NCBI GenBank assembly: GCA_963747335.1
Contig: CAVVEV010000012.1
Location: 624,707 to 688,706, forward strand
DNA: 64,000 bases
Origin: Prado023 sp963747335
GTDB taxonomy: Bacteria; Actinomycetota; Actinomycetes; S36-B12; CAIYMF01
Direction: 5' to 3'
Shown here: positions 26,550 through 35,539 of the stretch, piece after piece
Layout: each line of letters opens with the position of its first letter
How positions within the stretch are numbered: the first letter of the stretch is position 1
Notes under the pieces: model-generated
What the model saw: the letters and a program-made list of their open reading frames with translations, nothing else
The model's database searches: none
What the model was told of the DNA's origin: nothing
Program-made: the position numbers and the translations under genes

Positions 26550-29183
26550 GTGATCGAACAGCCCGACTACCTGGCGCACATGTCACGCTCCTCCCACGAC
26601 GTGGTCGCGATCATGGAGCTCGGCGCGCAGGTGGCCGCCGCGACGACGTCGAGCGCCGCTGCTGTCCTGGTGCGCCAATCCGGGCGGGTCCGCCTCGGAG
26701 CGCTGCATGACGCGGACGCCGAGCGCCGGGACGTCGTTGCCGCCGCGCTGGAGTCCGTCGCGCTCGACGGCCCGGACAGTCCCTTCAGCACGGCGCTGGA
26801 CTCCGGGCAGAACGCAATCCTGGGCATCGACGGGCTCGCGGTCACCGGTGCCCGCCCCGAGTGGGCCCGGGAGCTGGACCGGCTGGGCATCGCCGCACTC
26901 GGGATCACCCCCCTGATCGCGGGGGATCGCGCCCTGGGGCTGCTGGTCACCGCCCGGCTGACCCACGACGAGCGGATGAGCACCGAGGAGCTGGCCGACC
27001 AGGCGCAGGTGGCCTCGCACCTGACCACGTTCCTGGACACCGCCACCGCCCTGACACAGATGCGCCAGTCCAGCCTGGTCGTCGACGCGATGCCCGACGC
27101 GATCATCGGCTTCTCCCGGGACCGTGAAGTCATCCTCTGGAACGCGGGGGCGGAGCGGATGTACGCCATCCCCGAGCGGGAGGCCCTGGGGCGCAAGCTC
27201 GACGACCTGATCACCACCGAGTACGGGGCGGCCAGCGAGGGCAACGGCGGGCCAGCCATCAGCCTGATCAACAAGGGCAGCTGGACCGGCCGGGTCCGGC
27301 AGCGCACCCTGCACGGTCGGGTGCTGCACGCCGACGTCTCGATCGCCTCGATCGTCGAGGACGGCCGGCTGCGTGGGGCGGTGTCGATCAACCGCGACGT
27401 CTCCAGCCTGATCGAGGCCGAGGCGGCCAAGGCCGAGAACGAGCGACGGATGCAGGCCCTGCTCGACGCGTCGCGGGCGATGACCGCGGTGTTCGACCGG
27501 GAGGGCACGATCATCGCGGTGAACGCGGCCTGGACCGCCGGTGTCGCCCTCGGCGGGGTCGGCCCCGATGATGTCGGCATCGGGGCCGACTACATCGCCG
27601 TGATGCGCCGCGCCGCCAGCGCGTCCGAGGACGCGGCCGCCGTCGTGGCCGGGGTCGAGGCGGTGCTCGCCGGACGTGCGGCCGCGTTCGACTGGGACTA
27701 CGACGTGACCGAGCCCGATGGCACCCTGCGCGCGTTCATGGTGTCGATCGCGCCGATGCCGGGTGCCCAGGGCGGGGCCTTCGCGACGCACACCGACATC
27801 ACGACGCGCAAGGTGATGGAGCGGCAGCTCGCCCATCAGGCCAGCCACGACCCGCTGACCGGCCTGCGTACACGCCGACGGGTGGAGCAGGAGCTGGAGC
27901 CCGCGCTGGCCCGCTCCGTGGTCTCGGGGCGGCCGGTCGCCGCGGTGATCGTGGACCTCGACCGCTTCAAGGACGTCAACGACACCCTCGGCCACGAGGC
28001 CGGCGACGCGGTCCTGGTCCACATGGCCGACCGCCTGCGGGGCTTCGGGGCAGCCACCGTCATCGGTCGCCTGGCCGGTGACGAGTTCGTGCTGATCGTG
28101 CCGGACGTCCGCGACCGCGCGGAGCTGGCGCGGCTGGCCGGCGACCTCGCCCGGGTCATCACCGCGCCCCTCCCGCTGGGCGACCGCGAGCTGTTCTTCG
28201 GGGTGAACATCGGCACCGCGCTGTCCTCGGACACCGAACCGGGCCCGGATGTGGCGGCCAACCTGCTCCGCGCCGCGGACACCGCCATGTACCGGGCCAA
28301 GGCGCGCGGGCGCAACAGCATCGTGGCCTACGACGAGGGACTGCGCGCCGACGTCGGCCGTCGGGTGCAGATCTCGTCGTGGCTGAACCATGCACTGGAC
28401 CGCGGCGAGATCTCGGTGGCCTACCAGCCGCAGTTCCGGTGCCTCGACGGCCGCCAGGTCGGGGTCGAGGCCCTGATGCGCTGGCGGCACCCGGAGGCCG
28501 GGGACATCAGCCCGGTGGAGTTCATCGCGATCGCCGAGGAGTCCGGCGCGATCCTCACGATCGGCGCATGGGTGCTGACCCAGGCCTGCCAGCAGGCCGC
28601 CGAATGGGCCCCGATCAGCGGTCCGGACTTCTCCGTCGCCGTCAACCTCTCGCCGCACCAGCTGATCGATCCGGGCCTGCTGGACATCGTGCGCAGCGCG
28701 CTGCTGCGCTCCCGGCTGCCCGCGACCTCGCTGACGCTGGAGGTGACCGAGGGGGCCCTGATCGACGACCCCGAGGCGGCCACTGAGGCGCTGGCCCGGC
28801 TGCGGGCCCTGGGGGTGCGCATCTCGCTGGACGACTTCGGGACGGGGTACTCCTCGCTGGCGTACCTCGCGAAGTTCCCCGTTGACGAGCTGAAGGTCGA
28901 CCGCGTGTTCGTCCGCGACATCGAGCGAGACCCCCGCACTCGTGCGCTTGCCGAGGGGATCGTCCGGATCGGGCATGCCCTGGGGATGCGGGTGCTCGCC
29001 GAGGGGGTCGAGACCCCGGGGCAGCTGCGGATCCTGACCGGCGCCGGGTGCGACTTCTACCAGGGGTTCATCGCCGCTCCGGCCGAGACGGTCGCGCAGG
29101 CGACCGCCCGGTTGCGCGACCGGACCCTGGGCCGCGACATCCCGGCGGACGCGGCCCTGGCGGCTGGGCGGACGATCGAGTAG
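26550..29183 (+). CDS. GAF-PAS-PAS-GGDEF-EAL cyclic-di-GMP turnover protein
   Basis: About 877 residues, no membrane helix. A GAF-like domain (about 10-165) and two PAS domains (from AMPDAIIGFSRDREVI near 180 and AMTAVFDREGTII near 310) precede GGDEF (VDLDRFKDVNDTLGH and GRLAGDEF, about 435-590) and EAL (about 600-860). The active-site loop is AGDEF, a tolerated variant; no RxxD inhibition site is seen. EAL motifs GVEALMRW, LEVTEGAL, LDDFGTGYSS and AEGVET are intact. Both synthesis and hydrolysis look possible. Start uncertain: GTG 26532, GTG 26550, or ATG 26504 (best ribosome-binding site, but out of frame; one missing base would join it). Confidence 0.88.
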   Translation: MIEQPDYLAHMSRSSHDVVAIMELGAQVAAATTSSAAAVLVRQSGRVRLGALHDADAERRDVVAAALESVALDGPDSPFSTALDSGQNAILGIDGLAVTGARPEWARELDRLGIAALGITPLIAGDRALGLLVTARLTHDERMSTEELADQAQVASHLTTFLDTATALTQMRQSSLVVDAMPDAIIGFSRDREVILWNAGAERMYAIPEREALGRKLDDLITTEYGAASEGNGGPAISLINKGSWTGRVRQRTLHGRVLHADVSIASIVEDGRLRGAVSINRDVSSLIEAEAAKAENERRMQALLDASRAMTAVFDREGTIIAVNAAWTAGVALGGVGPDDVGIGADYIAVMRRAASASEDAAAVVAGVEAVLAGRAAAFDWDYDVTEPDGTLRAFMVSIAPMPGAQGGAFATHTDITTRKVMERQLAHQASHDPLTGLRTRRRVEQELEPALARSVVSGRPVAAVIVDLDRFKDVNDTLGHEAGDAVLVHMADRLRGFGAATVIGRLAGDEFVLIVPDVRDRAELARLAGDLARVITAPLPLGDRELFFGVNIGTALSSDTEPGPDVAANLLRAADTAMYRAKARGRNSIVAYDEGLRADVGRRVQISSWLNHALDRGEISVAYQPQFRCLDGRQVGVEALMRWRHPEAGDISPVEFIAIAEESGAILTIGAWVLTQACQQAAEWAPISGPDFSVAVNLSPHQLIDPGLLDIVRSALLRSRLPATSLTLEVTEGALIDDPEAATEALARLRALGVRISLDDFGTGYSSLAYLAKFPVDELKVDRVFVRDIERDPRTRALAEGIVRIGHALGMRVLAEGVETPGQLRILTGAGCDFYQGFIAAPAETVAQATARLRDRTLGRDIPADAALAAGRTIE

Positions 29184-29238
29184 GGCGCCGTGTCCACAGA
29201 TCCCGTCGTTGGGTCTGTCGTGATGGGTCCACGGTGCC

Positions 29239-29244
29239 TACGGT
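29239..29244 (+). promoter_or_regulatory. -10 hexamer, probably leaderless
   Basis: TACGGT, 7 nt before ATG 29252 of the DUF2461 gene. Confidence 0.45.
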
Positions 29245-29251
29245 GTGCCCC

Positions 29252-29905
29252 ATGGCTACCCGATTCAGTGGATTCCCCGCCGACGCGTTCGGCTTCTACG
29301 CCGACCTCGAGCTGGACAACACCAAGACGTTCTGGGCGGGCAACAAGCACCGCTACGAGGCCGCGGTCGCCGGCCCACTGAGTGATCTGCTCGACGACCT
29401 CGAGGCGGAGTTCGGTGCCGGGCGGCTGTTCCGGCCGTATCGCGACGTCCGGTTCAGCGCCGACAAGAGCCCCTACAAGGAGCACCAGGGCGGGTACGTC
29501 GAGGTTGGTCCGGCCTGCGGCTACTACGTGCAGGTGAGCTCCGGTGGCCTCATGGTCGGGGCCGGGTGGTACGCCTCCACGGGCGAGCAGGTGGCCCAGT
29601 ACCGGGAGACGATCGAGGCGGGGCTGACGGTGAAGGCCCTGCGCAAGGAACTCGCTGGGCTGAAGCGGGCGGGGATGGAGGTGGGCGGTGAGCAGGTGAA
29701 GACCCGTCCGCGGGGGGTCGCCGCCGATCATCGCGACCTCGACCTGCTCCGGTACCGCACCGTCGTCGTGTCCGCGACGATCCCGCACGACGAGCCGTGG
29801 CTGGCCACGCGAACGGCTGGGACGAAGGTGCGAAACGCCTGGCGCAGGACGCGGCCGCTCGTCGAGTGGCTGGCCGACAACGTCACCGGCCACGGGGAGG
29901 CCTGA
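29252..29905 (+). CDS. DUF2461 family protein
   Basis: 217 residues, soluble. The family signature is clear: FSGFPADAFGFYADLELDNTK at the N-terminus, WAGNKHRYE, FRPYRDVRFSADKSPYKEHQ near 62, YYVQVSSGGLMVGAGWY near 90 and a C-terminal LVEWL. Members (TIGR02453 type) are widespread in bacteria and fungi but have no known activity. It has its own predicted leaderless promoter and is convergent with the HelD-type gene. Confidence 0.88.
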   Translation: MATRFSGFPADAFGFYADLELDNTKTFWAGNKHRYEAAVAGPLSDLLDDLEAEFGAGRLFRPYRDVRFSADKSPYKEHQGGYVEVGPACGYYVQVSSGGLMVGAGWYASTGEQVAQYRETIEAGLTVKALRKELAGLKRAGMEVGGEQVKTRPRGVAADHRDLDLLRYRTVVVSATIPHDEPWLATRTAGTKVRNAWRRTRPLVEWLADNVTGHGEA

Positions 29906-29962
29906 GTCCGAGGGTGGGGCCGGCCAAGGCCACCAGGTCGGCCCGGGCCTTCGTGGTCCCCC

Positions 29963-30080
29963 CGGGCCATCGGGTCTCGTCCGGCATCGGATCTGAGTCC
30001 GGCCATCGGATTGAGTCCGGGCATCGGATTAGGGTCCGGCGGCCATCGGACCGACCCTCCCAGCCATCGGCTCGGGCTCC
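29963..30080. repeat. Six degenerate 18-23 bp tandem repeats
   Basis: Units sharing GGCCATCGGATTGAGTCC (for example 30001-30018) repeat six times with small length changes, filling the gap between the convergent DUF2461 and HelD-type genes. They could be a terminator array or a decaying minisatellite. Confidence 0.7.
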
Positions 30081-30083
30081 GGT

Positions 30084-32309
30084 TCAGCCCGCGTGGAACC
30101 CGGCGGGAAGGTCGCGGGAGTGCAGCACCACCAGCTGCTGCGTGGCCCGGGTGAGGGCGACGTAGAGGTCGTGGCCGCCGCGGGCCGACTCCTCGAGGAT
30201 CGCCGACGGCTCCACGACCACCACCTGGTCGAACTCCAGGCCCTTGGCCTCGGCCACGGTCAGGACGCTCACGCGGGTGTCCAGCGCCGAGTGACCGACA
30301 CCGAGGACCCCCGCGGCGAGCTGGCCGGTCAACGATCTCGCCACCGGGTCCCGCAGGGTGGGTGGCACGATCACGGCCGACCTGCCCTCCTCGCTGACCC
30401 AGTCCGCAACCTCGCGCCCCGCGGCAGGACCGAGGTCAGGCAGAGCGACGGTGACGATCCGGGGCGGGTCGCCGTCCCGGATCGAGGAGGGCTCCGTGAC
30501 GGAGCTCCCCGATGCCCGCAGGACGCGGGTGGCGAGCTGCATCATCGGGGCAGGGGTTCGATAGTTGACCGTCAGCTGCTGGACGCTCCAGCGGCCCGGG
30601 GCCACGCGATCGAAGGCATCAGCCCAGGTTCGGGGAGAGGCCGCGGACCCGGCCTGCGCGAGGTCCCCGACGACCGTCATCGACCGGCTGGGGCACCGAC
30701 GCAGCAGCAGCCGCCACTGCATCGGCGAGAGCTCCTGCGCCTCGTCGACCACGACGTGCCCGAACACCCAGGTCCGGTCGGCCAGCGCCGCATCCACGAC
30801 CGTGCGCCGCACCCGCCGCGACCCGCTGTACCGATCGATCAGCGCGCCAGCGGTGAGCCCGGCGACGCCCGTCATCTCCAGCACCCCCCGGGCGTACTCC
30901 TCCTCCTGCACCCGCTCGGAGGCCGCGAGTGCTGCCGCGCGCCGGGCCGGCTCGTCGTCCTCGCCGAGCAGCTCGGCGGCCTCGTCGAGGAGGGGGACGT
31001 CGCTGACCGTCCACGGTTCGCCGGCCGGCCGGGCCAGCCGCTCGCGCTCGCGGGGGGACAGCCGCGGGCCGGCAGCAGCCAGGGCCCGCGGGTCGGCCCA
31101 CAGGTCGGCGATCACCTGCTCGGGGGTCAGCGGCATCCAGCACAGGTTCACCTCACGGCGCACGTCCCGGCTGTCGCGCAGGTCGGCCAGCAGGATCTCC
31201 CGGTTGGAGTCCGGGTCCACCCCCCGCGCCTCGGCCAGCACCTGCACGAGCCGATCGAGCAACGAGGTGACGAAGGTCAGCCGCGCCCGATTGTGCGGCT
31301 TGCGCGAGGCACGGGCCCGGTCGCGCGCCGCGGCGACCATGCCGGGGGTCAGGATGATCCGCGTCCCCTCGACGGTGAGCTGCCGGGCGGCGTCCGGGAC
31401 GCGCTGCCGGTTGCGGATCGCCGCCGCCACGACCTCGGCCATCCGCAGGTCGCCCTTGATCACGGCCACCTGGTCGGCGACCTCGGGTTCGGCCTCCACA
31501 CCGGGGAACAGCTGGCCGGGGGTGGCCAGGACTGCGCTGGACTCCCCGAGGCCCGGCAGGACCTGGCTGATGTAGCGCAGGAACAGCGGGTTGGGTCCGA
31601 CCACCAGCACACCGCTGCGGGCGATCTGGTCGCGGTGCGTGTACAGCAGGTATGCGGCGCGGTGCAGGCCCACCACCGTCTTGCCGCACCCCGGGCCGCC
31701 CTCCACCACCAGGATCCCGGGCATGGGCGCGCGGATGATGCGGTCCTGCTCGCCCTGGATGGTGGCCACGATGTCGCCCATGCGGCCGGTCCGGCGCGCG
31801 GCCAGGGCGGCCATCAGCGCGCCGTTGCCCTCGTAGGAGGAGTCCGCGCCCACTGCGTCGAGGTCCAGGACGTCGTCCTCGACCCCGCTGACCTCTCGGC
31901 CGTCGAGCAGGATGTGCCGCCGACGGGCGACACCCATGGGGGTTGCGGTGGTCGCCCGGTAGAAGGGCTCCGCAGCCGGGGCCCGCCAGTCGGTCAGCAG
32001 CAGGTTCTGGGCCTCGTCGGCCAGGCTGAGACGCCCGATGTACACCGGGGCTCCGCCGGCCGAGAAGTCGAGTCGCCCGAAGCAGAGCCGCCGCTCTGCG
32101 GACACCAGCGCGCCGACGCGTTCGGTGTAGACCCGGATCATCGCCTCGCGCTCCACCTGCGCGGCAGGTGTCCCGGCCGTGGGCGTGCGCTTGGCCCGGT
32201 TCAGGTCCCGGGACGCCCTGGCGGTGAGCTCGTCGAGGCGGTCGTACATCGCCGCGACGATCGGCTGCTCGGCGCGCACCGCGCTCGAGGGCTCGTTCGG
32301 CGAAGGCAT
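30084..32309 (-). CDS. HelD-type UvrD-like helicase / RNA polymerase recycling factor
   Basis: 741 residues. An N-terminal charged helical region (about 1-65, MYDRLDELTARASRDLNRAK) resembles the coiled-coil that HelD pushes into RNA polymerase. GGPGCGKTVVGLHRAAYLL (Walker A) is near 205, FGHVVVDEAQELSPMQWRLL (motif II) near 520, VVGDLAQAG near 548, VNYRTPAPM near 590 and ALTRATQQLVVLH at the end. Actinobacterial HelD proteins (including HelR, linked to rifamycin tolerance) release stalled polymerase. No rifamycin-associated element is seen upstream, so an inducible resistance role is not supported. Confidence 0.88.
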   Translation of the reverse strand: MPSPNEPSSAVRAEQPIVAAMYDRLDELTARASRDLNRAKRTPTAGTPAAQVEREAMIRVYTERVGALVSAERRLCFGRLDFSAGGAPVYIGRLSLADEAQNLLLTDWRAPAAEPFYRATTATPMGVARRRHILLDGREVSGVEDDVLDLDAVGADSSYEGNGALMAALAARRTGRMGDIVATIQGEQDRIIRAPMPGILVVEGGPGCGKTVVGLHRAAYLLYTHRDQIARSGVLVVGPNPLFLRYISQVLPGLGESSAVLATPGQLFPGVEAEPEVADQVAVIKGDLRMAEVVAAAIRNRQRVPDAARQLTVEGTRIILTPGMVAAARDRARASRKPHNRARLTFVTSLLDRLVQVLAEARGVDPDSNREILLADLRDSRDVRREVNLCWMPLTPEQVIADLWADPRALAAAGPRLSPRERERLARPAGEPWTVSDVPLLDEAAELLGEDDEPARRAAALAASERVQEEEYARGVLEMTGVAGLTAGALIDRYSGSRRVRRTVVDAALADRTWVFGHVVVDEAQELSPMQWRLLLRRCPSRSMTVVGDLAQAGSAASPRTWADAFDRVAPGRWSVQQLTVNYRTPAPMMQLATRVLRASGSSVTEPSSIRDGDPPRIVTVALPDLGPAAGREVADWVSEEGRSAVIVPPTLRDPVARSLTGQLAAGVLGVGHSALDTRVSVLTVAEAKGLEFDQVVVVEPSAILEESARGGHDLYVALTRATQQLVVLHSRDLPAGFHAG

Positions 32310-32315
32310 CAGAAC

Positions 32316-32321
32316 ATCCTA
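32316..32321 (-). promoter_or_regulatory. -10 hexamer of the HelD-type gene, probably leaderless
   Basis: TAGGAT on the minus strand, 6 nt before ATG 32309. Confidence 0.45.
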
Positions 32322-32459
32322 GTGACGCCCCGTGCTCGGCGCAGGAGCGACGCCCCCAGGGCAGCCGATGCCCCACCCCGGCGACCCTCCACTGGGACTG
32401 AAGTGGCTCCCGAGCCTCGTTCATGCACCGCACAGGGATCCGTGTGGCAGAGTGCCACC

Positions 32460-33185
32460 ATGCCCCGCACGCTCGTGGCCATCCCGGCGCTGAACGAGGC
32501 TGCAACGATCGCCGCAGTGATTGCTGAGGTGCACCGGGTGGATCCCGGAGCCCACGTCCTGGTCATCGATGACGGCTCCCACGACGACACCCGAGGCGTC
32601 GCCGAGCGCGCTGGGGCACAGGTCGTCCAGATGCCCTTCAACGTGGGGGTCGGCGGGGCCATGCGCACGGCCTTCCTGTTCGCGGTCCGCAATGACTTCG
32701 ATGCGGTCGTGCAGGTCGATGCCGATGGCCAGCATGTGGCCGAGCACATCCCCGAGCTGGTGGCGGCCCTCGACCACGCCTCAGTGGCGGTCGGGGCGAG
32801 ATTCGCCGGAGGGTACGAGGTGCGCGGCCCCCGACGGTGGGCCATGAGCACGCTCGCTCGCTCCCTGTCCCGCGTCTGCGGTGCGACCCTGACGGACACG
32901 ACATCAGGGTTCCGGGCGGCCGATCGACAGGCCATCGCCCTCTTCGCAGCGCACTACCCCGCCGAGTACCTCGGGGACACCGTCGAGTCCCTGGTCCTCG
33001 CCGCGCGCGCCGGGCTGGTTGTCACGGAGGTCCCCGTCCGGATGCGGTCCCGACAGGGAGGGCGGCCCAGCCAGTCCCCGGTCCGATCGGTGCTCTACCT
33101 GGGCCGGGCGATGCTCGCCCTCTACGTCGCCCTGGCCCGCCGGCCTCTCGCCCTGCCCGCCATCTCGAGGGCACCCGTCGGATGA
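32460..33185 (+). CDS. Family 2 glycosyltransferase (dolichyl/polyprenyl-phosphate sugar synthase-like)
   Basis: 241 residues. The GT-A fold shows VAIPALNEAATIAAVI near the start, VIDDGSHDDT near 36, VVQVDADGQH near 80 (metal-binding DxD) and TDTTSGFRA near 140. There are no clear membrane helices except a weak hydrophobic C-terminus. Together with the next gene (DUF2304) it forms the usual pair of a soluble prenyl-phosphate glycosyltransferase and a small membrane partner. A CAGAGT hexamer lies 6 nt before the ATG. Overlaps the next gene by ATGA. Confidence 0.88.
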   Translation: MPRTLVAIPALNEAATIAAVIAEVHRVDPGAHVLVIDDGSHDDTRGVAERAGAQVVQMPFNVGVGGAMRTAFLFAVRNDFDAVVQVDADGQHVAEHIPELVAALDHASVAVGARFAGGYEVRGPRRWAMSTLARSLSRVCGATLTDTTSGFRAADRQAIALFAAHYPAEYLGDTVESLVLAARAGLVVTEVPVRMRSRQGGRPSQSPVRSVLYLGRAMLALYVALARRPLALPAISRAPVG

Positions 33186-33577
33186 GCGCCAACTGGCTCG
33201 GCCTGGCCGCCGCCGTGCTGCTGCTCGTCTTCGTGCTCGAGCTGCTGCGCCGGGGGATCCTGAGGGAGCGTTTCGCTGCTCTCTGGCTGGCCGTCTGCGC
33301 CATCCTCGGGCTCGTCGCGCTCTTCCCCAGCCTGTTGCGCGGCGCTGCCGACACCCTCGGGTTCGAGCTTCCCTCGAACCTGCTGTTCTTCTCGGCCATC
33401 GTGTTCCTCCTCCTGGTCTGCGTTCAGCTGAGCTACGAGGTGTCGCGCCTGGAGGCGCGGACCCGACGGCTGGCCGAGGATCTCGCGCTGCTCACCGTGA
33501 CCGTGCAAGATGCTCGTAGCGAGCCCCCAGGCGTCCAGCCGCCTCGGGCGGAGAGGACCGACGATGGACCAGGCTGA
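33182..33577 (+). CDS. DUF2304 small membrane protein
   Basis: 131 residues with three hydrophobic segments (about 5-21, 31-50 and 66-84) and a cytoplasmic coiled tail (YEVSRLEARTRRLAEDLALL). DUF2304 proteins commonly follow GtrB-like glycosyltransferases and are thought to act with them at the membrane. Its start overlaps the glycosyltransferase stop, and its end overlaps the start of the AI-2E transporter gene by 14 bp. Confidence 0.85.
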   Translation: MSANWLGLAAAVLLLVFVLELLRRGILRERFAALWLAVCAILGLVALFPSLLRGAADTLGFELPSNLLFFSAIVFLLLVCVQLSYEVSRLEARTRRLAEDLALLTVTVQDARSEPPGVQPPRAERTDDGPG

Positions 33578-34859
33578 CGCCCTCGAACCCGGATCGGCTC
33601 CTGGGATCGCGCCCCGGGTCTCCCCAGAATCCGCGACCGGCGACGTGACCCTGCCCACGCTGCCCTGGGCGATCACCGACACGGCCGACGATCGGAGCCT
33701 GCCCCCCTGGTTCCGTCGCGCGGTGATCCTCGTCCTCGTCCTCGTGGCTGCGTCGAAGGTCGTCCTCTGGGGCTTCGGTCAGTTGACCTCGTTCTGGTAC
33801 ACGCTCTTCTTCTCGTTCTTCATCGGGCTGGCCATGGAGCCGGTGGTCAACTACCTGCAACGCCGGGGCATCCGCCGCGGGGTGGGGACCTTCATGGTGA
33901 TGGGCGGACTGATCGTCGCCGCCGTGGCCTTCTTCACCGTCTTCGGCGCCCTCCTGGCCGACCAGTTGTCGGCCTTGGTGTTCAGCCTTCCCTCGGTCCT
34001 GGCCACGGTCCTCGAATGGTCCAACGAGCGGTTCGGCACCCAGTTGGATCCCAACGAGATCCTCAACAGCTTCGGCCTGGGCGCCAAGGACATCGCCAAC
34101 ATCGCCCAGAGCCTGGGCGTTGGCCTGCTCGGCGTCCTCGGGACCGCGGTCAACTGGGTCTTCTCGCTGTTCACGATCATGCTCTTCTCGTTCTACTTCG
34201 CCGCCGACGGCCCCAGCTTCCGGCGCACCATCGCCTCCTGGCTTCCGCCCAAGCGGCAGCGGACCTTCCTCACCGTGGTCGACATCTCCACCCAGAAGGC
34301 AGGCAGCTATGTGATCTCCCGCGGGCTGCTGGCGATGATCAGCGCCATCTTCCACGGGATTGCGTTCTACCTCCTCGACCTCCCCTACTGGCTGCCCATG
34401 GCCCTCTGGGTGGGTCTGGTCTCCCAGTTCATCCCGACGATCGGCACCTACCTCGCCGGGGCCCTGCCGGTGATCATCGCCCTGGTCGAGGGCGACCCGA
34501 TCAAGGCCCTGATCGTGCTCCTTGTGGTCGTGGGCTACCAGCAGGTCGAGAACTACCTGGTCGCCCCCCGGATCACCCGGACAACCCTGGAGATCCACCC
34601 CGCGGTGGCCTTCGGCTCGGTGATCGCCGGTGCGGCCCTCTTCGGCATCACGGGTGCCCTGCTGGCCATACCCGTCGTGGCCACGGTCCAGTCGGTGGTC
34701 AGCGTCTACGGACGTCGATACGAGCTCGTCGAGGAGTTCGGCGGCACGCCCGGCGAGAGCGACCGCGACCGGGTCGAGGCCGCAATGCGCGCGGCTGACT
34801 CGAAGTACTCCGGCACCCGCGCCGTCGAACGCTCGGCCACCCCGGCCGATGAGGTCTGA
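33564..34859 (+). CDS. AI-2E family (YdiK/PerM-like) transporter
   Basis: 431 residues, about eight membrane helices. After a polar leader (about 1-50) come paired helices near 53-95 and 108-135, an amphipathic soluble region, then helices from 188 with FTIMLFSFYF, the family's SYVISRGLLAMISAI and the conserved LVSQFIPTIGTYLAG near 290. The name comes from one E. coli autoinducer-2 exporter; most members transport unknown substrates. ATG 33564 has GAGAGGA upstream and lies inside the end of the DUF2304 gene, so the three genes form one operon. Confidence 0.88.
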   Translation: MDQADALEPGSAPGIAPRVSPESATGDVTLPTLPWAITDTADDRSLPPWFRRAVILVLVLVAASKVVLWGFGQLTSFWYTLFFSFFIGLAMEPVVNYLQRRGIRRGVGTFMVMGGLIVAAVAFFTVFGALLADQLSALVFSLPSVLATVLEWSNERFGTQLDPNEILNSFGLGAKDIANIAQSLGVGLLGVLGTAVNWVFSLFTIMLFSFYFAADGPSFRRTIASWLPPKRQRTFLTVVDISTQKAGSYVISRGLLAMISAIFHGIAFYLLDLPYWLPMALWVGLVSQFIPTIGTYLAGALPVIIALVEGDPIKALIVLLVVVGYQQVENYLVAPRITRTTLEIHPAVAFGSVIAGAALFGITGALLAIPVVATVQSVVSVYGRRYELVEEFGGTPGESDRDRVEAAMRAADSKYSGTRAVERSATPADEV

Positions 34860-34888
34860 GGCCGCCGCCAGCGGCCCGTCAGGCCGAG

Positions 34889-35539
34889 GTGAACGACACC
34901 AATCAGGCGCGGGCGCGCCTGACAGGGCCCGCACCGGAGATCGCACCGCGCCTCCTGGGATCCGTACTGATCAGCGACCTCGGGCCCCGGGTCACCCTGC
35001 GGATCACTGAGGTCGAGGCCTATGCCGGGGTCGGGCTCGACCCTGGGTCCCATGCGCACCGGCGACAGACACCGCGGAACGCAGCGATGTTCGGACCACC
35101 GGGACACGCCTACGTCTACTTCACCTACGGGATGCACTGGTGCTTGAACGTGGTGGCGCACCCGCCGGGCGAGGCCGGCGCGGTGCTGATCCGGGCCGGC
35201 GAGGTGATCGAGGGCGCGCCCACGGCGCGCAGCCGTCGGCCGGCGTCGCGCACTGACAAGGACCTTGCCCGAGGGCCGGCTCGCCTGGCAGCCGCCCTCG
35301 GAGTCACGCGCGACCAGGACGGGATCGACCTGTTGAGCCCGCAGAGCCCGCTTCGACTGGCGCTGGACATCTCTGCACCTGAGCCCACATCCATCGGGGC
35401 GGGGCCTCGAACTGGCGTCGCCGGCACCGGGGCCCTGACCCCCTGGCGGTTCTGGCTGGTGGCCGATCCGACGGTGAGCCCGCACAGACCGGCCACCCCG
35501 CGAGTCAGACCCCCAGGAGCAGGATCGGGTTCCCGTTGA
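34889..35539 (+). CDS. 3-methyladenine DNA glycosylase (AAG/MPG family)
   Basis: Base-excision repair enzyme removing alkylated purines. 216 residues from GTG 34889. Key motifs are APRLLGSVLI near 18, RITEVEAYAG near 38 (catalytic Glu), HAHRRQTPRNAAMFGPPGHAYVYFTYGMHWCLNVV (first 20 residues end at AAMFGP; the Tyr/His-rich block follows) and GPARLAAALG near 128. The last ~35 bp overlap the end of the convergent glycosidase-like gene, and the C-terminal Pro/Arg-rich tail may reflect a shifted stop. Confidence 0.88.
   Translation: MNDTNQARARLTGPAPEIAPRLLGSVLISDLGPRVTLRITEVEAYAGVGLDPGSHAHRRQTPRNAAMFGPPGHAYVYFTYGMHWCLNVVAHPPGEAGAVLIRAGEVIEGAPTARSRRPASRTDKDLARGPARLAAALGVTRDQDGIDLLSPQSPLRLALDISAPEPTSIGAGPRTGVAGTGALTPWRFWLVADPTVSPHRPATPRVRPPGAGSGSR

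Noticed and set aside
26504..26710. A separate 68-codon gene at ATG 26504 with a good ribosome-binding site
   Set aside because: Its Arg/Gly-rich product has no family character and overlaps the GAF domain in another frame. The ribosome-binding site more likely belongs to the GGDEF-EAL gene with a missing base.
32310..32459. A rifamycin-associated element upstream of the HelD-type gene
   Set aside because: I looked for the GC-rich inverted repeat described upstream of Streptomyces helR and found nothing similar; only a leaderless-type hexamer is present.
30093..33185. A 1030-codon open frame on the plus strand
   Set aside because: It runs antisense to the HelD-type gene and only its last part is the glycosyltransferase. 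Long antisense frames are expected at this GC content.
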